Assembly (NCBI RefSeq): GCF_019059575.1
Contig: NW_024881787.1
Location: 310,001-374,000, forward strand
Origin: Amphibalanus amphitrite
Taxonomy: Eukaryota > Arthropoda > Thecostraca > Balanomorpha > Balanidae
Direction: 5' to 3'
Length of the DNA stretch: 64,000 bases
In this document: one piece after another, positions 1-12,849 of the stretch
How positions within the stretch are numbered: position 1 is the first letter of the stretch
Layout of the letters: every line of letters starts with the position of its first letter
Made by a program: the position numbers and the translations under genes
Notes under the pieces: model-generated
What the model saw: only the letters and a program-made list of their open reading frames with translations
Databases searched by the model: none
Told to the model about the DNA's origin: nothing

Positions 1-440
1 CATTCTATGGATAGCCGGCAGATAGCCTAATGGGTGATCTGGCGTGACCCGTCCTACCCCAAATGCTTTGATACATCATCTTTGATCAAAGCAAGCGCAA
101 ATTCGGAGTCAGAAGCAAGCCAAGTCCCAGCAAACTCCACTTGTAGAAATTCTATAGCAGGACCCAATTTTCCGTGCTTTTGGGTTATTAACCTGATCTG
201 GGAGGTCAACCAGTGACCTAGGATCTCAGCATTGACAAGGACATACAAATAATTGGCTTTCTCTCGTCAGCGATGACCAGGACCCTCAAATCTTCGGATT
301 TCTCTCGTCACGAGCAGCTCGCTCTTTTTTATTTTTCAGCGAAGCTCTGGCTCTTTTTATCAAGGGCCGAATGACTGAGGGCTTCTACGCCCCTCCGCTA
401 GATGTAAGACGCTGAAAAGAAATGCCTTAATGGGTGAGGG
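1..440 (+). repeat. Fragment of TTAA element family C (3' part)
   Basis: Resembles the right half of the complete family C element at 12850-13746: the same run of GACCT motifs, the CTCGTCA...GCGAAGCTCT segment, and a GGGTGAGGG end followed by TTAA at 441-444. The left part lies outside the window or is lost. Confidence 0.65.
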
Positions 441-444
441 TTAA

Positions 445-1109
445 ATATCGATTGGTTTTTAAGTGCCGAAGCCCGAAGCACTTTTATTTACTTCGATAGC
501 AGTTTTTAAGACCAACGAGCTCGAATACTATAACTTCTTGAACAATGTAAGCACCACATAAAATGAATCGTGAGAGAAGCGGCTCAAGATTAAGGAGCTA
601 TGAGACACTTAATAAAAAAACGGCATAGATTAGAAACTGCACCTAACTTGCACTGGTTTTTAAACCTTTTCGTTGCAGGCTGGTAGATTAAATTTAGGAT
701 TGATTTCAGCTGATGCTCAAATGGAGCTATTCATTCGTTCAATCATGCGACCATCCAATACCGTTCATAAAAGAAGCCAGTGACAAAATTGTTCATTTTA
801 GATATGAGTGTGAAATACAAACTCAATAAAAGTTTAATGATACGGCAAATTTGACAGTTTTTATAATGAACAGACAAATAACTTTAACAAATCAAGGTTG
901 AGAGCCCCAAATAGGGGAGAGTGAGGTAAGATGAGCCAAGGGGCAAGTTTAGCCACCCCATGTTTCTCAGCTCCTATGGCGCTTGACTTGAGCTTCCATG
1001 TGCCGTTCGCTTGCGATGCTGCAGTCTTTCACGTGAGACGGCAACGTTCTCACGCTCAGCACCCGGTAACATGTGGTATCGCCCCTGATAACTAAGACAT
1101 GTTTTGCCT
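445..1109. other. Unassigned AT-rich sequence
   Basis: No convincing coding frame, terminal repeat or RNA gene seen. Confidence 0.5.
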
Positions 1110-1113
1110 TTAA

Positions 1114-2020
1114 CCCTCGCCCGCACATGCCATTTTCCCATCCTAGAACGCACATGGGGGGGGGGGGGGGTGGTTGCCACCCCCCCCGCGCCATTTCGTT
1201 CCTGTTGGAGATAGAGCTTAGCAGTAAAGACCAAAAAGATTCTTTGGGAAGAGACGAATCCAATGATACCCAGTTTTACCTTCTCAGGTCAGTCATTGAC
1301 CTTCCAGGTCAGGTCAAACTAAAAAATGTTGCTGTTTTGGGTCACCGTTGGATATCAAGTGCGCTGCTTATCAAATACCGATGACGATGCTGTTTTCTGG
1401 TGCCAAGCCAGCTAGAACCTCTTTGTCACGCTATCCGACCAGAATTTTGCTGCTGAGGTCATTTCAGGTCAAGTTAGGTCAAGGTCAATTATATGTGTTT
1501 GTATGTCTGTGTGTGTCTGTGTGTATACTGATGTGTGCACCGATTGTTTTTGGGTCCATATCACATGAAATCATGATCTGAGAAGCTTTTACCAAAAATG
1601 CAGTCAAAAAACTTCACAAAAAGTAAATTCAGCTTGCCTAAAACGCAATTATCTTAGATGACCTAGGTTGACCTTGACCCTGACCTTGACCCCTGAACAT
1701 CGTCGAACAACATGTTCCATGATAGGTGGGAGGTAAGACTGGCAAAAAAGGCCGAAATCAGGGTGTCAAAAGCTCACAAGGCCCATGGCAAACGCAAGAT
1801 GTTGAGAATTGGCCATTTGGGTCATGACATGACCTGAAAAACAAGGTCATATCTCCGAAACCAAAAATCACAGAAACTTGAAATTTTCAGTGGACATCAA
1901 GAAAAGATAGACGAGCAGCTATACGAAAAATCAGCCTTCTAGCTCTAAAAATGTTGAGTGCAGAGCAGAAAGACTGCCTGGGGGGGTGGCAACCACCCCC
2001 CCCCCATGTGCGGGCGAGGG
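1114..2020 (+). mobile_element. TTAA-flanked piggyBac-like MITE, family A, copy 1
   Basis: Flanked by TTAA at 1110-1113 and 2021-2024. Ends are inverted repeats: CCCTCGCCCGCACATG at the left and CATGTGCGGGCGAGGG at the right. Just inside each end is a G-run/C-run hairpin with a TGGTTGCCA (or TGGCAACCA) core. No transposase frame. The TTAA target plus CCC...GGG termini is the hallmark of piggyBac-type transposons; the assignment is by those termini only. The interior carries many GGTCA/TGACC motifs. Confidence 0.85.
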
Positions 2021-2024
2021 TTAA

Positions 2025-3004
2025 AATGAGATGGTCGTTATCTGAGGTGCATGGTTATTTTCCTTAGCGGGTGTCATTAATCGAAAATGGCCACGGGCGG
2101 GGCAAGATGAGCCATTTTCACCTGGGGGAAAATGAGCCGGATAAGCATAGATATACAGACTGTCTGTATATCTGTATGTCTGACAGTCTGTATATCTATG
2201 CGGATAAGCCATTGTTGTCTCCGCTGTCGAAAACCAAACTGAGCTGCGCTTGTTTCTGCTGAATAAAAATGGTAGGAAATTGTTTTTCTTTGTTGATTAC
2301 ACAAGTTCCAAATGATTTGCAGATTATCTGAAGGATAAAATGATTTCTTCCGTGATAGAAAACTTGAGTTAGTGGAATGCTTAAAACAGTCACTTTTTGA
2401 TGGAGGAAAAACTTTGCCATAAGTATGCATGCCATGGAGTAAATAAAACAGCTCACTCTTCGCCGCGCCCGGGAAAAGAAGAGGTTCGCCTTTTCTATCC
2501 ATGCTCAACTTTCCCCTGTTGCTTGGGGGACTGGGGAGGGTGGTTACTGGCTCATAAACTGTCCCCTTCACAAAAAAAGAAAACGAAACCGATCATCCGC
2601 GAAAAGAACTATTGAGCTCGAACCAAGGTGACGAATCGATTTATAGGTATGCAAGATGACTAACGATGCCACTTTTTGACTTCTTGTGTCAAATAAATTC
2701 CATCATCTGGATAGCACGTCAACATTCTATTTGACATTTTGCTTGACATTTTGCAACAAACGTATACTATTTGGCGCGACTAGCCTCATAAATGTTCTGA
2801 AACTAAAACCGTTTCTTCGCAATTAACTTGGACCAAGTCATCCCAGCTTATGCACGACAAAAATAAAAAATGCTTCAGGATCACTGTCCTGAATTCCAAT
2901 GCTTAAAGTTTACTCAACACCGGTGTGGCTGAGGCACTCTTCGCTACATCTCGTGACGGCCACCATTGTGTTACATTTTTTCGGTAAGCTATAACTGCTA
3001 TAAG
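2025..3004. other. Unassigned stretch with a short palindrome
   Basis: A near-perfect hairpin lies at about 2141-2208 (ATAAGCATAGATATACAGAC and its complement). Otherwise nothing recognisable; the open frames here have no family features. Confidence 0.5.
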
Positions 3005-3008
3005 TTAA

Positions 3009-3906
3009 CCCTCGCCCGCACATGCCATTTTGCCATCCTAGAACGCACATGGGGGGGGGGGAGGGTGGTTGCCACCCCCCGCGCCATTTCGTCCCTGTTG
3101 GAGATAGAGCTTAGCGGTAAAGACTAAAAAGATTCTTTGGGAAGAGACGAATCCAATGATACCCAGTTTTACCTTCTCAGGTCAGTCATTGACCTTCCAG
3201 GTCAGGTCAAACTAAAAAATGTTGCTGTTTTGGGTCACCGTTGGATATCAAGTGCGCTGCTTATCAAATACCGATGACGATGCTGTTTTCTGGTGCCAAG
3301 CCAGCTAGAACCTCTTTGTCACTCTACCCGACCAGAATTTTGCGGCTGAGGTCATTTCAGGTCAAGTTAGGTCAAGGTCAATTATATGTGTTTGTATGTC
3401 TGTGTGTGTCTGTGTGTATACTGATGTGTGCACCGGTTGTTTTTGGGTCCATATTACATGAAATCGTGATCTGAGAAGCTTTTACCAAAAATGCAGTAAA
3501 AAAACTTCAAAAAAAGTAAATTCAGCTTGCCTAAAACGCAATTATCTTAGATGACCTAGGTTGACCTTGACCCCTGAACATCGTCGAACAACATGTTCCA
3601 TGATAGGTGGGAGGTAAGACTGGCAAAAAAGGCCGAAATCAGGGTGTCAAAAGCTCGCAGGGTCCATGGCAAACGCAAGATGTTGAGAATTGGCCATTTG
3701 GGTCATGACATGACCTGAAAAACAAGGTCATATCTCCGAAACAAAAAATCACAGAAACTTGAAATTTTCAGTGAACATCAAGAAAGGATGGAGGAGCAGC
3801 TATACGAAAAATCAGCCTTCTAGCGCTAAAAATGTTGAGTGCAGAGCAGAAAGACTACCTGGGGGGGGGGGGTGGCAACCACCCCCCCCCCATGTGCGGG
3901 CGAGGG
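3009..3906 (+). mobile_element. TTAA-flanked piggyBac-like MITE, family A, copy 2
   Basis: TTAA at 3005-3008 and 3907-3910, with the same 16-bp termini as the copy at 1114-2020 and very similar sequence throughout. The hairpins differ in G-run length. It lacks the duplicated TGACCCTGACCT stretch present in copy 1. Confidence 0.86.
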
Positions 3907-3910
3907 TTAA

Positions 3911-4719
3911 TAAGGAAATGATTGGTGAGTGGGTTGAAAACAGCCCTCACCCTCCACCCCCACCCCCTCCTTCTTCTGGAAACATAAGTAACAGAAAGAT
4001 AGTCTGGCGAGGGTTTATCCACCTCCTCTGCCGCCGCGCCGCGCTGCGAGGCCTCGATTCGTTCGATATGTGGCTTCCTGAGCGGTCCTCCCCGGAGGCA
4101 AGGTGAAAGGTCATGGCCTGTATCATAAATTTATACGTTGCTGAATATGTTTTATAGTTCTTCCAAGGCCTTGGGCACCGTTTTATTATATCGGATAAGC
4201 ATTGCACTTTCTTGTCAATCAATACATTTAAAGAAAACTTTGTTTGTTTATTGGGGCTTAAGGGCGCGCCGACTAGATCATAATCTTATACTGCGGCGAT
4301 TGTAGTTCTGCTTACGGTTGCCTCTTTATGATACGGGCCACCACCACCTCCACTGCGCTGGAGCTCAGGCGTTCTACCCCTCCCCGCTACGGACCGGCCC
4401 TCGGGCTAGGTGTGTTAGTACTGAGCGCAAACCTGTAGTAGTCACGTGACTTTCATTCACGTAGCGGGAACGGAAGCTAGTGGCGATACCAAGGACGGGC
4501 TCTGGGGAGGCAACCGGCGCGGAAAAATATTACGATTGTAGTTTTGGAAGAATATCTGTTGCGGTAAGAGGAATTATACAAAACAAACGTCCTAGGAGCA
4601 AACATGTGTTATTCCTCCATACTTTGCGCTACATTTCCTTTCTCCAATGGCCAGCACTTAGCAAATAATAGCGCAATTCTAAATTGGTAATATATGTGTA
4701 CAGTAGCAACTGCGGGTCC
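3911..4719. other. Unassigned stretch
   Basis: Contains C-rich and CT-rich tracts around 3945-3970 and a GC-rich patch at 4320-4400. No supported gene. Confidence 0.45.
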
Positions 4720-4952
4720 CTGTACAGTCTCTCTTAAAAGTACCGCGCCGCAAAGTGACGGTGGATCCATCAAGCCTGACCATTTGACCAAGGAAGGGCC
4801 TGCTCTAATTTGAAAGTCACCGAACTGATTAACTTGGGGAATGAACGAGGACGTCAATTGCTTCGGTGACTCAAATTTAGCAGGCCCTTCCTCGGTCAGG
4901 CTTGATGGATCCACCGTTACTTTGCGCGGTACTTTTAAGACAGACTGTACAG
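4720..4952. mobile_element. Palindromic MITE
   Basis: Arms of about 85 bp (roughly 4720-4815 and 4861-4952) are inverted copies, starting CTGTACAGTCTCTCTTAAAA and ending with the near complement. The centre is about 45 bp. Superfamily not determined. Confidence 0.75.
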
Positions 4953-5229
4953 TCCACAGCAGAAGTAATGTGGGGTTTCAGTCATGGGTATGTTCTGCTT
5001 CTGAAGCTTAGGAACGATTAGCCAGACTACAATGAAACTTTGAATGTAGCTTACATATATGTATCGTCACCCTTGCAGCTGCAACTTTAGCTATTGACAT
5101 CTTCTTTTCGATCACTCCGCATTAAACAATCGCCAGTCAAAACCAACCGTTGAGATTGGTAAAACCCTACATTACTTTAGCGGTGGGCTGTACCACTGCC
5201 GTAGCTCTAGGGTCATTTTTGTCGAAGGT

Positions 5230-5357
5230 TCAAATTTTTTACTTGAGAAGATGTCAAATTAATGGGAGAAAAGTTGCTGAAAGTTTCGCTTCCCTAAGCG
5301 TTCGGGAGCTATCGCAAATATTCGCCAGCGGGGCGACAAACCCCGGGCCCGCGAGGG
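5230..5357. mobile_element. Fragment of a TTAA element (end sequence)
   Basis: Ends CCCGCGAGGG followed by TTAA (5358-5361). The segment resembles, in inverse orientation, the sequence around 60960-61050 (the gattagct-like CCCGAACGCTTAGG and TCAATTTGACATCTTCT motifs). Confidence 0.5.
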
Positions 5358-5469
5358 TTAATTAAAAAACGAGAGAGAATAATGAATATTTATTTGGGAA
5401 AAAACGAAGAACTTACGCGGTTGTAGGCATATTTTCAGATCATGAAACACCTGCCAACGTCCTTCTGCC

Positions 5470-8461
5470 TAGGGGCATTCCACGTCAAATCGAACAAAAA
5501 TCGGCTGTTTTGCACCTTACCATCAGCGATTTCATTATAAATTTGTGAGCGAGTTCCTGTGTCGCCCCGAACATTACATTGATGTTTTTTGCACATTCTG
5601 ACCACAGGTCTTCTAAATAAAGGGCATCGAATTTTTACAAAATGTTGCATCTTTATATTTTTGAACGGCCATAACTTTGGTTGTACTTGTTTGATTTGAA
5701 TGAAATAAACCTTACTGTTTAGGTAATTTCTTAAGCATTTGTTTAGAATTGCACCTACTTAAATATATGACCTTGAAATTTGCTTAACTCTGTTCTTAAC
5801 CCGCGCCGTGCTGGTGGCCTGAACTTTCCGCCGAGTGCTGGGGGGGGGGGCGTTTTCACGCCCCCCGTCTAACTCGGCTCCTGGGCCACGTAGCGACACG
5901 CGGTAAGCGGCAATCGAAAGAGCGTCAAAAATAAGGACGAAAACACTTCGGTCATTTTTTGGGTCAGGTCAAAGGTCAGGTCACCAGAGGTCACCAAAGG
6001 TAAAATGTTGACTATTTCAACATTTTGGAAACTGCCAACGGCTATCTCGGGAACCAATAGAGCTACAGCGCCGCGGAAAAGCGCATTCGATAGCCCTTTT
6101 ACAGACCTTTCTGAGTAATGTTCTCAGATTTGACCTCAGGTCAACGGTTTAGCCTCCAGAGGGCAAAAACTCCAAAAATAGCCGTTTTTACGAAAAACGT
6201 TTTTTCGTCAATAACTTTTGACTCATAAGCGCCATGACATTACTTTTGCCAGCATCGTGTTCCTCTCGTCGAGACGCGTCGAATGAACTATTTGTTTACC
6301 TTGAAAGGTCATTTTGAAAATTTGACCTCAGGTCAAGGTCATGACCTGACCGAAAAGGGTCATGTTGCATATCAGTCGATCCGTATCGTCGAGCTGAACA
6401 CATCTGACGTGTTTTCACCGCTCTAGCACGTCTCTATCAAAAGTTATAGCCAAAAAACTGCTGGCGACCGTTCATGACCTGAGATGACCTCAGGGGCACA
6501 CAGAGGGGTCACAGGTGCATTTTTCCTATTCAGTGTGTCATGTTTACCTATGAACCGATGTTTGAGAGCGTTTTGAACGATATTCGTCCAAAAGAGGCGC
6601 ATTTCAATTTTCTCCCATTGACTTATAATGGAGAGGTCGCAAAATTGACCTGACCTTAGGTCACAGATATCAAAAATCCGAGATATACATTTTATACATA
6701 CTGTTACTCATATCAATCGCTGAAAGTTTCAAAGTGATCGTTCAGTCGGTGTAGCTATAGCGAGCCTTTGAACTTTTTCTGAGGTAAGGTCACTTGACGT
6801 GACCTGGTGACCTGACCTTGAACGGCCTAGGTCTGAAATTTTCACAACATGTACGGAAATGATGTAGGAACACGTGTACCAAAAACGGCGGCGCTGCGCG
6901 CCGCCGTTTTTGAGATATTCGCGAAAAACCTGAGGGGGGGGGGGCGTAAAAACGCCCCCCCCCCCAGCACGGCGCGGGTTAAGCACAAAAATTGAAATAG
7001 CAAAAAATACGTCACCTTCGATTTGGCTAATTTTCATATGTTTTATTGCCTACCATATTCTTAACAACCTGTGAAAAAAATTAGAGTGGGCCATTCATAA
7101 GTTTTGAAGAAAATGGCACATATGCAAACGTATGTTAGCACGCGCAGTGGAGGGGGAAGAGTGAATTTCGCCCCACCCCTCCTGTTTTTCGCCAATATCT
7201 CATAGCATTAATGCGAAATTAATTATAGCTACCTGTCCAAAATTGAATTGCACATTTCATCGTGCAAGCAAGAAGAAAATCGGTTCACAACTGGTCTAGT
7301 AATAGCGGTGTGAAGTGAACATCCTGTCGCCGCGGCGACGCGGCGGCGACTCGGCAGCCGGCGCCGACCGCTAGCCGCCGCCTGAATTGTAGACTGTGCC
7401 GGGACGGAACGGAACGGTTCCGTCTTTACATCGCGCTCCTTACCGCTGATAACGTTCGATTCGCGTCAAATTTTGTGAGAAGACTAAGAAATGTACAGGC
7501 AATCTTATGGTGTAAGAATTTCGAAAATCGGTTGGTAAACAATTGAAATATGAACATGTAAACACAAAATTGTGATTGCTGCGTTTCCCGCGTCGGCCGA
7601 TCCCGCCTCAGCCGGCGACATGTTACTCTTAGCAGGTCTCTAACTGCCATATTTATTATTGGATTAACTAGAAATTCCCCATACATACTCAAAAATGTAT
7701 ATTCTTTCGTATAGTGAAGATAAAAAGACGTGAAGATATCGTTGCGTGATAATGTTTTCGTTGAATTTTTGGCTTCATGATGCATTTCCACACGGCTAAA
7801 AATTCACCGCAAAATACCGTTTGCCTGAGACACTTTTACTATGGAACTTGAATGCTTGACTACGATGACTATGTATTTCCATTCTCGCAGAGTTTGGGAT
7901 ATCACTAATCAGCAATCATTAATTTCAGAAAGTGTACACAAGCAAGCATGTCTTGACTCTGTCTTTCAAGGTCACGCACGGTTGCGTGATGTCGATGCAT
8001 GAAAACGGCGTTTGCCGCGAGAGTTATGAATGGCCCACTCCAATTTTTTCACAGATGGTTAGGAACATTGTGACGGACATAATATGTAAAAATTACCCGA
8101 ATCGAAGGTGACGTGTTTTTTGCTATTCAAGTTTTTCTGTTTCAATTCAAGGTCAAATGCATTTCAAGGTCACTTCAATTTAATTTTATAATTAAAAATC
8201 AAAGCCTTATCAATTGCCTACAAGACCCTGTTAATATCATTTTGATACCAGAAAAGGAACCAGAGTTATAGACATTTAAAAAATTGATGTGTGACATTTT
8301 TGGCTATATTCGATGACCTATATCTCAGCGATACTTTATCAAATTTCGAAAATATTATACGTAACTCAGTTTTGAACCATGCCCAGTCTGCCTACAAATT
8401 TTCAGAAAAATCGAAGGGGATGACGGATTTCGGTGTTTGATTTGACGTGGAATGCCCCCTA
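5470..8461. mobile_element. Fold-back element, interrupted by a TTAA element
   Basis: Outer ends are inverted: TAGGGGCATTCCACGTCAAA at the left and the complement ending near 8461. Inner parts of the arms also pair: 6985-7100 matches 8025-8140 in reverse (GTCACCTTCGATT, GGGCCATTCATAA). The left arm is split by the TTAA element at 5800-6978. The middle (7100-8020) has a 121-codon minus frame at 7426-7791 with no recognised domain, so no transposase is claimed. Confidence 0.6.
5800..6978 (+). mobile_element. TTAA-flanked piggyBac-like MITE, family B, copy 1
   Basis: TTAA at 5796-5799 and 6979-6982; termini CCCGCGCCGTGCTGG and CCAGCACGGCGCGGG. Subterminal hairpins have cores CGTTTTCACG (left) and CGTAAAAACG (right). 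The interior is dense in AGGTCA half-sites, with a perfect DR1 at 5966-5978. Shares most of its interior with the copies at 11662-12845 and 23142-24333. Non-coding. Confidence 0.87.
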
Positions 8462-8495
8462 TGCATGTGACACAATAGTACTTAAAAAATGTTAA

Positions 8496-8722
8496 CCTTC
8501 CAGGCGGTGGGGTGGGGGCATCTTTTGCCCCCCTTTTAGTTTTTTTCGATATATCTTCAGAACCGCTGCGCCGATCGTCACCAAACTTTCAGTACCCTCC
8601 CGTGAATAGCTTTTACCTACACATTATGAACAAAACAAAAAAATTATTGTTTGTTTATTGGGGCTTTAGGGCGCCAAACAATTTCTAAAGGCTATGATAG
8701 GTTGGCCGCTAATGTCGTCGGA
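8496..8722. mobile_element. TTAA element family H, degenerate right end
   Basis: TTAA at 8492-8495 then CCTTCCAGGCGGTGGGG. The other end (GGTTGGCCGCTAATG) matches the inverse of the short copy at 36100-36277 but has lost its TTAA. Confidence 0.55.
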
Positions 8723-8839
8723 GTGACGTCATTTCTGTCATTTTTGACCCAAAAAAGGTTTAGCGGGAAGAGCTGTCAGGCCTACAGCTTTAGAGATACA
8801 GAAAATGTTTCAGACATAAAAGGTATAAAATAAACTGGG

Positions 8840-9965
8840 CTACAAAACTGTTATCTCATATTTTTGAAATTTTTGCATTTTGACCCCCAAAAATCAAAAC
8901 TATTTTTTTTTTAATACAATAGCCGATAAATCTAAAAAGTTTTATTGAACTCCGAAAAAACCGGAATATATGTGATAGTCCCTACGGCCTTCTATCCACA
9001 TACCAAATTTGAGATCGATACCTCTTTTTTGGCCAAGTTATAGCGAAAAAACTGTTCAAAATTGATGACGTCAAATTTTTAAACTCAATTTTAACCCACG
9101 CCCTGTTGGGGTCTGCCGAGCAACGCGCCGTGCTGGGGGGGGGCAATTTGCCCCCCCCCCCCTAAGATCTCGAGAACCTCGCAACATAGCGACAAGCGGC
9201 AAACGAAGTTGGAAAGCCCCAACAGGGAACTACCTTGTGACCCAATTTCATTGATCTAGGTCAAACCGATGACGTCACAGGTCACGTCAAATGTCGAATT
9301 TTCACCGTTTACAGGCATTTCCAGAAATGCGTTGTAAAATCGAGTAAAATGCATTTCATTGAAAATCATCGATGGGGAAATGTTCGTCAAATACATATTT
9401 TGCTATTTGAGATCACTGATACCAGGTTAGGTCACAGAGGTCAGGTCACTGAGGGTCACAATATGAAAATATCATGCCGATGCATGTTTTATGGTCCATT
9501 TTATATGCCAAATACGATTATGTGGGTCAGGCAGCCTTTGGGGTCAGATTAGATTGTTTTGGTGAAGGTCAGGTCAAGATCAGGTCAAAGTCAGGTCCAA
9601 TTAGGTCCAATTTCGAAGTTGATATTTTTGCATACAATGGGTATCGATTCGATGTAGCTTGCCACGGGGAGTTCAATGGTGGTCTTTGCTTTGCGCTACG
9701 TGGTCTGGAATTGCTAAAAATTGAGTTCAAAAATTTGACGGCATCAATTTTGAACAGTTTTTTACTTGGCCAAAAAGGAGGTAGCTATCTAACATTTGGC
9801 ATGTATATAGAAAAGCGCAGGGACTATCACATATATTCCGTTTTTTTCGAAATTCGGAAAAAATGGGATGTTTTTTGCGTTTTTCTAAAAAAAAATCAAT
9901 TTTTGAATTTTTGGGGTCATAATCCCACAATTTTGAAAATCCGAGATAGCAGTTTTGTAGCGCCG
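8840..9965. mobile_element. Fold-back pair of arms split by a partial TTAA element
   Basis: 8840-9093 and 9712-9965 are diverged inverted copies (GACTATCACATATATTCCG at the right against CGGAATATATGTGATAGTC at the left). Between them, TTAA at 9091-9094 begins a family B-like end (CCCACGCCCTGTTGGGG) with a CAATTTG-core G/C hairpin at 9135-9162. Its other end is not clear. Further GGTCA-rich sequence and a second G/C-run end (CTGCCGGG then TTAA at 10581-10584) follow to about 10580. Confidence 0.55.
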
Positions 9966-10729
9966 CTTTTTGTCTACATGACCGTATATATAGCTTTGAA
10001 TTGCTTGGTAATTGTAGCTTTTGTGAGCGTTTCAAGATTTCATGTATTTTGCTCATTTTTGCACGAACATGACCTCAGTTTGACCTAAATAACTCCTGAC
10101 CTAAGGTGACCTAAGACTTGAAATTTTGTGTGAAGGTGTCAAATTAATGCCCGGGAAGGTACTGAAAATTTCGCGGTAAAAAATTGGCCATAAAACATGC
10201 ATCGCACAGCCTTAGTAAAGTTTGGCTCCTGTGCTGACCCTTGGTGACCTGGCCTGTGAACTGACCTGGTATCATCAGTGACCCCTAATAGCAGCATATG
10301 TACTAGGCAACTGACGCCCTATCGCTGATTTTGGACAAAATGCGTTTTACTCGGTGTTATAGCCCATTCCCTAGAAGACCCGTGAACGGTGAAACATTTT
10401 ATCTTTGACCTGACATGTGACGTCATCGGTGACCCCGAGGTCAAATGTGACAGGGCCATCGAACACCGTTTGAATTTTACGGATCCGTCCAGTAGTTTCG
10501 GAGATACGGGGGGCGGCAAAAAAAGCCTCCCCCCCCCCCCACCGCGCGGAAGGTGGCCGGGAGGCCCACCGCCTGCCGGGTTAAGCCATCGATATCAAAA
10601 TTCCGAGATATACAAATTTTAGCTACCAATGACCTAATAATATCCTGCGACTTTCAAAGGCGTCCGTCATCTATAACTGTAGCTCTGACACGGCGACAAA
10701 GTTGCAAAAAGTGACTTATGGCTGGGTTA

Positions 10730-11434
10730 TTAAAAGTGACCTGGTGACGAGATAACCGTGGGCTTTTGACGCAGTTTCGGCACATTCACAACGACATCGA
10801 TAAATTTGTGAGGACTGAAGTGACAATATTTAACACGGGTGTCGCAAACGAGCTCACGGTTGTTAACAATAGACACATCCAGGAGTGAGCCGGAGGTAAA
10901 TGTTGCAGTTGTCACTAATTGATCTAATGAGTAATTTGATAGGAAGCTGCTTGGGTGTTGACACGCGCGGAAATTAGGCTCTTTCAATAAATCACAGTTG
11001 AGGTCGCCGCAGATGACAAGCGGAACACTGGGGTAATCGATTATAACTCGTTGCAGTTGGACCTCGAGGTCCGTGCAGTCGGCAAGCAGAGCAGCCTCAC
11101 TGTGTCGGGGTGGCCGATACAGGGAGCAGATAATCAGCTGCCGGCCCTGTTCAAGCTTTAGCAGCGCCCACAGTGACTCCAGGCTGCTGGCAGAGCTCCC
11201 ACTGCCCGGGATCTTGAGTGCGGTTGACGTGATTTTAGCCTTGGTGATAATTGCGACACCGCCGTAACCGCTACCATCTGGGCGGTCCGCACGACAGAGC
11301 GTGTATCCTGGATTGACCAGGAGGCGGTTCGGGGTGGTCGAGCGCAGCCAGGTCTCAGCCAGAAGCATGACGTAGTGACGATTGAGCTCAAACGTCAGCT
11401 CCTGAACTTTGGGCTTCAGGCTTTGAATATTCTA
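10730..11434 (-). pseudogene. Non-LTR retrotransposon (LINE) endonuclease domain, truncated
   Basis: The minus frame runs from NIQSLKPKVQEL (about 11434, directly after a stop) through LLAETWLRS, YGGVAIITK, LIICSLYRPP and VICGDLNCDLL to a stop at 10730. These are the apurinic/apyrimidinic-like endonuclease motifs of LINEs: N near the start, the E of AETW, the Y/R of SLYRPP and the GDLN motif. The terminal SDH-type motif and all of the reverse transcriptase are missing, so this is a 3'-truncated relic. It may belong to the CR1/Jockey group; clade not resolved. The hAT-like element starts about 150 bp away. Confidence 0.85.
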
Positions 11435-11661
11435 TGGCTATGGCTATGGCTTGGAAATAGCTTCCATCCCAATTCCATCGATATGTTATGCACTTTTGTC
11501 CAGCAGGAGATGAATGAGGGGACACCCGCCACCAGCGCCACCCAACTGTGGGCATAGGTTAGTAAGGCGCTACTCTATATGAAACCTAGAGATGTCAGTC
11601 GGATACCAACTTTTTGGTATACCGATACCAAACCGATACCAACATGATATTTGGTATTTAA

Positions 11662-12845
11662 CCCGCGCCCTGCTGGGGGTCCTGGATTTCCACGCCCTGC
11701 TGGGGGGGGTGTTTGAACACCCCCCCCCCTTGTAACTCGGCTCCTGGGCCACGTAGCGATACGCGGAAGGCGGCGTTCGAAAGAGCGTAAAAAATAATGA
11801 CGAAATCACTTCGGTCAATTTTTTGGTCAGGTCAAAGGTCAGGTCACCAGAGGTCATTGAAGGCAAAATTTCGCCGATTTCCAGGTCGAATGTCGAAAAT
11901 TTCCAAGAAGCCAACGCATAACTCGGGAACCAATAGAGCTACAGCGCCGCGTAAAAGCGCATTCGATAGCACTATTAACGCCCTTTCTGAGTAATTCTCT
12001 CAGATTTGACCTAAGGTCAACGGTTTTGCCTGCAGGGGGCAAAAACTGCAAAAATAGCCGATATTTTCGAAAACAGTTTTTCTGCAATAACTTTTGACCC
12101 AAGCCTTGTACGAGCTTACTTTTACCGGCATCGTGTTCCTCTCGTCAAGACGCATCGAATGAACTATAACTTGACCTTGAAAGGTCAACTTGAAAATTTG
12201 ACCTCAGGTCAAGGTCATGACCTGACCGGAAAGGGTCATGTTGCATATCAGTCGATCCGTATCGTCGAGCTGAACACATCTAAGGCGTTTTCATCGCTCT
12301 AGCATGCCTCTATCAAAAGTTATTTGCGAAAAACTGTTAGATACCATTCGTGACCTAAGATGACCTCAGGGCATAAGCAAGGGTCACGGACACCATTTTC
12401 AAGTTCAGTGTGTCTAAACCACTTGTAATTCGGTGTTTTGGAGTGTGTATAATGTCTTTCATCCAAAAGAGGCGCATTTCAATTTTCTCCCATTGACTTA
12501 TAATGGGGAGGTCGCAAAATTGACCTGACCTTAGGTCATCGATATCAAAATTCTGAGATATACATTTTGTACATGCTATTGCTCTTAGCAATCGCTGAAA
12601 GTTTCAAAGCGATCGGTCACTCGGTGTAGCTATGACAGACATTGAAAGTTTTTATGAGGTGAGGTCACTTCAAGTGACCTGGTGACCTGACCTTGAATGA
12701 CCTTGGTCTGAAATTTTCACAACATGTGTAGAATTGATGTATGATAAGGTGTACCAAAAACGGCGGCGCTCCGCGCCGCCGTTTTTGAGATATTCGCGAA
12801 AAACCACAAGGGGGGTGTTCAAACACCCCCCCAGCAGGGCGCGTG
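11662..12845 (+). mobile_element. TTAA-flanked piggyBac-like MITE, family B, copy 2
   Basis: TTAA at 11658-11661 and 12846-12849. Left terminus CCCGCGCCCTGCTGGGG, right terminus CAGCAGGGCGCGTG with one mismatch. Hairpins with cores TGTTTGAACA (11702-11728) and TGTTCAAACA (12810-12832). DR1 site at 11829-11841. Very close to the inverted copy at 23142-24333. Confidence 0.87.
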
Positions 12846-12849
12846 TTAA

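Noticed and set aside
9474..10088. A 204-codon plus frame
   Set aside because: Crosses the junction of a TTAA element fragment and a fold-back arm; AT-rich with no domain, so a chance frame.
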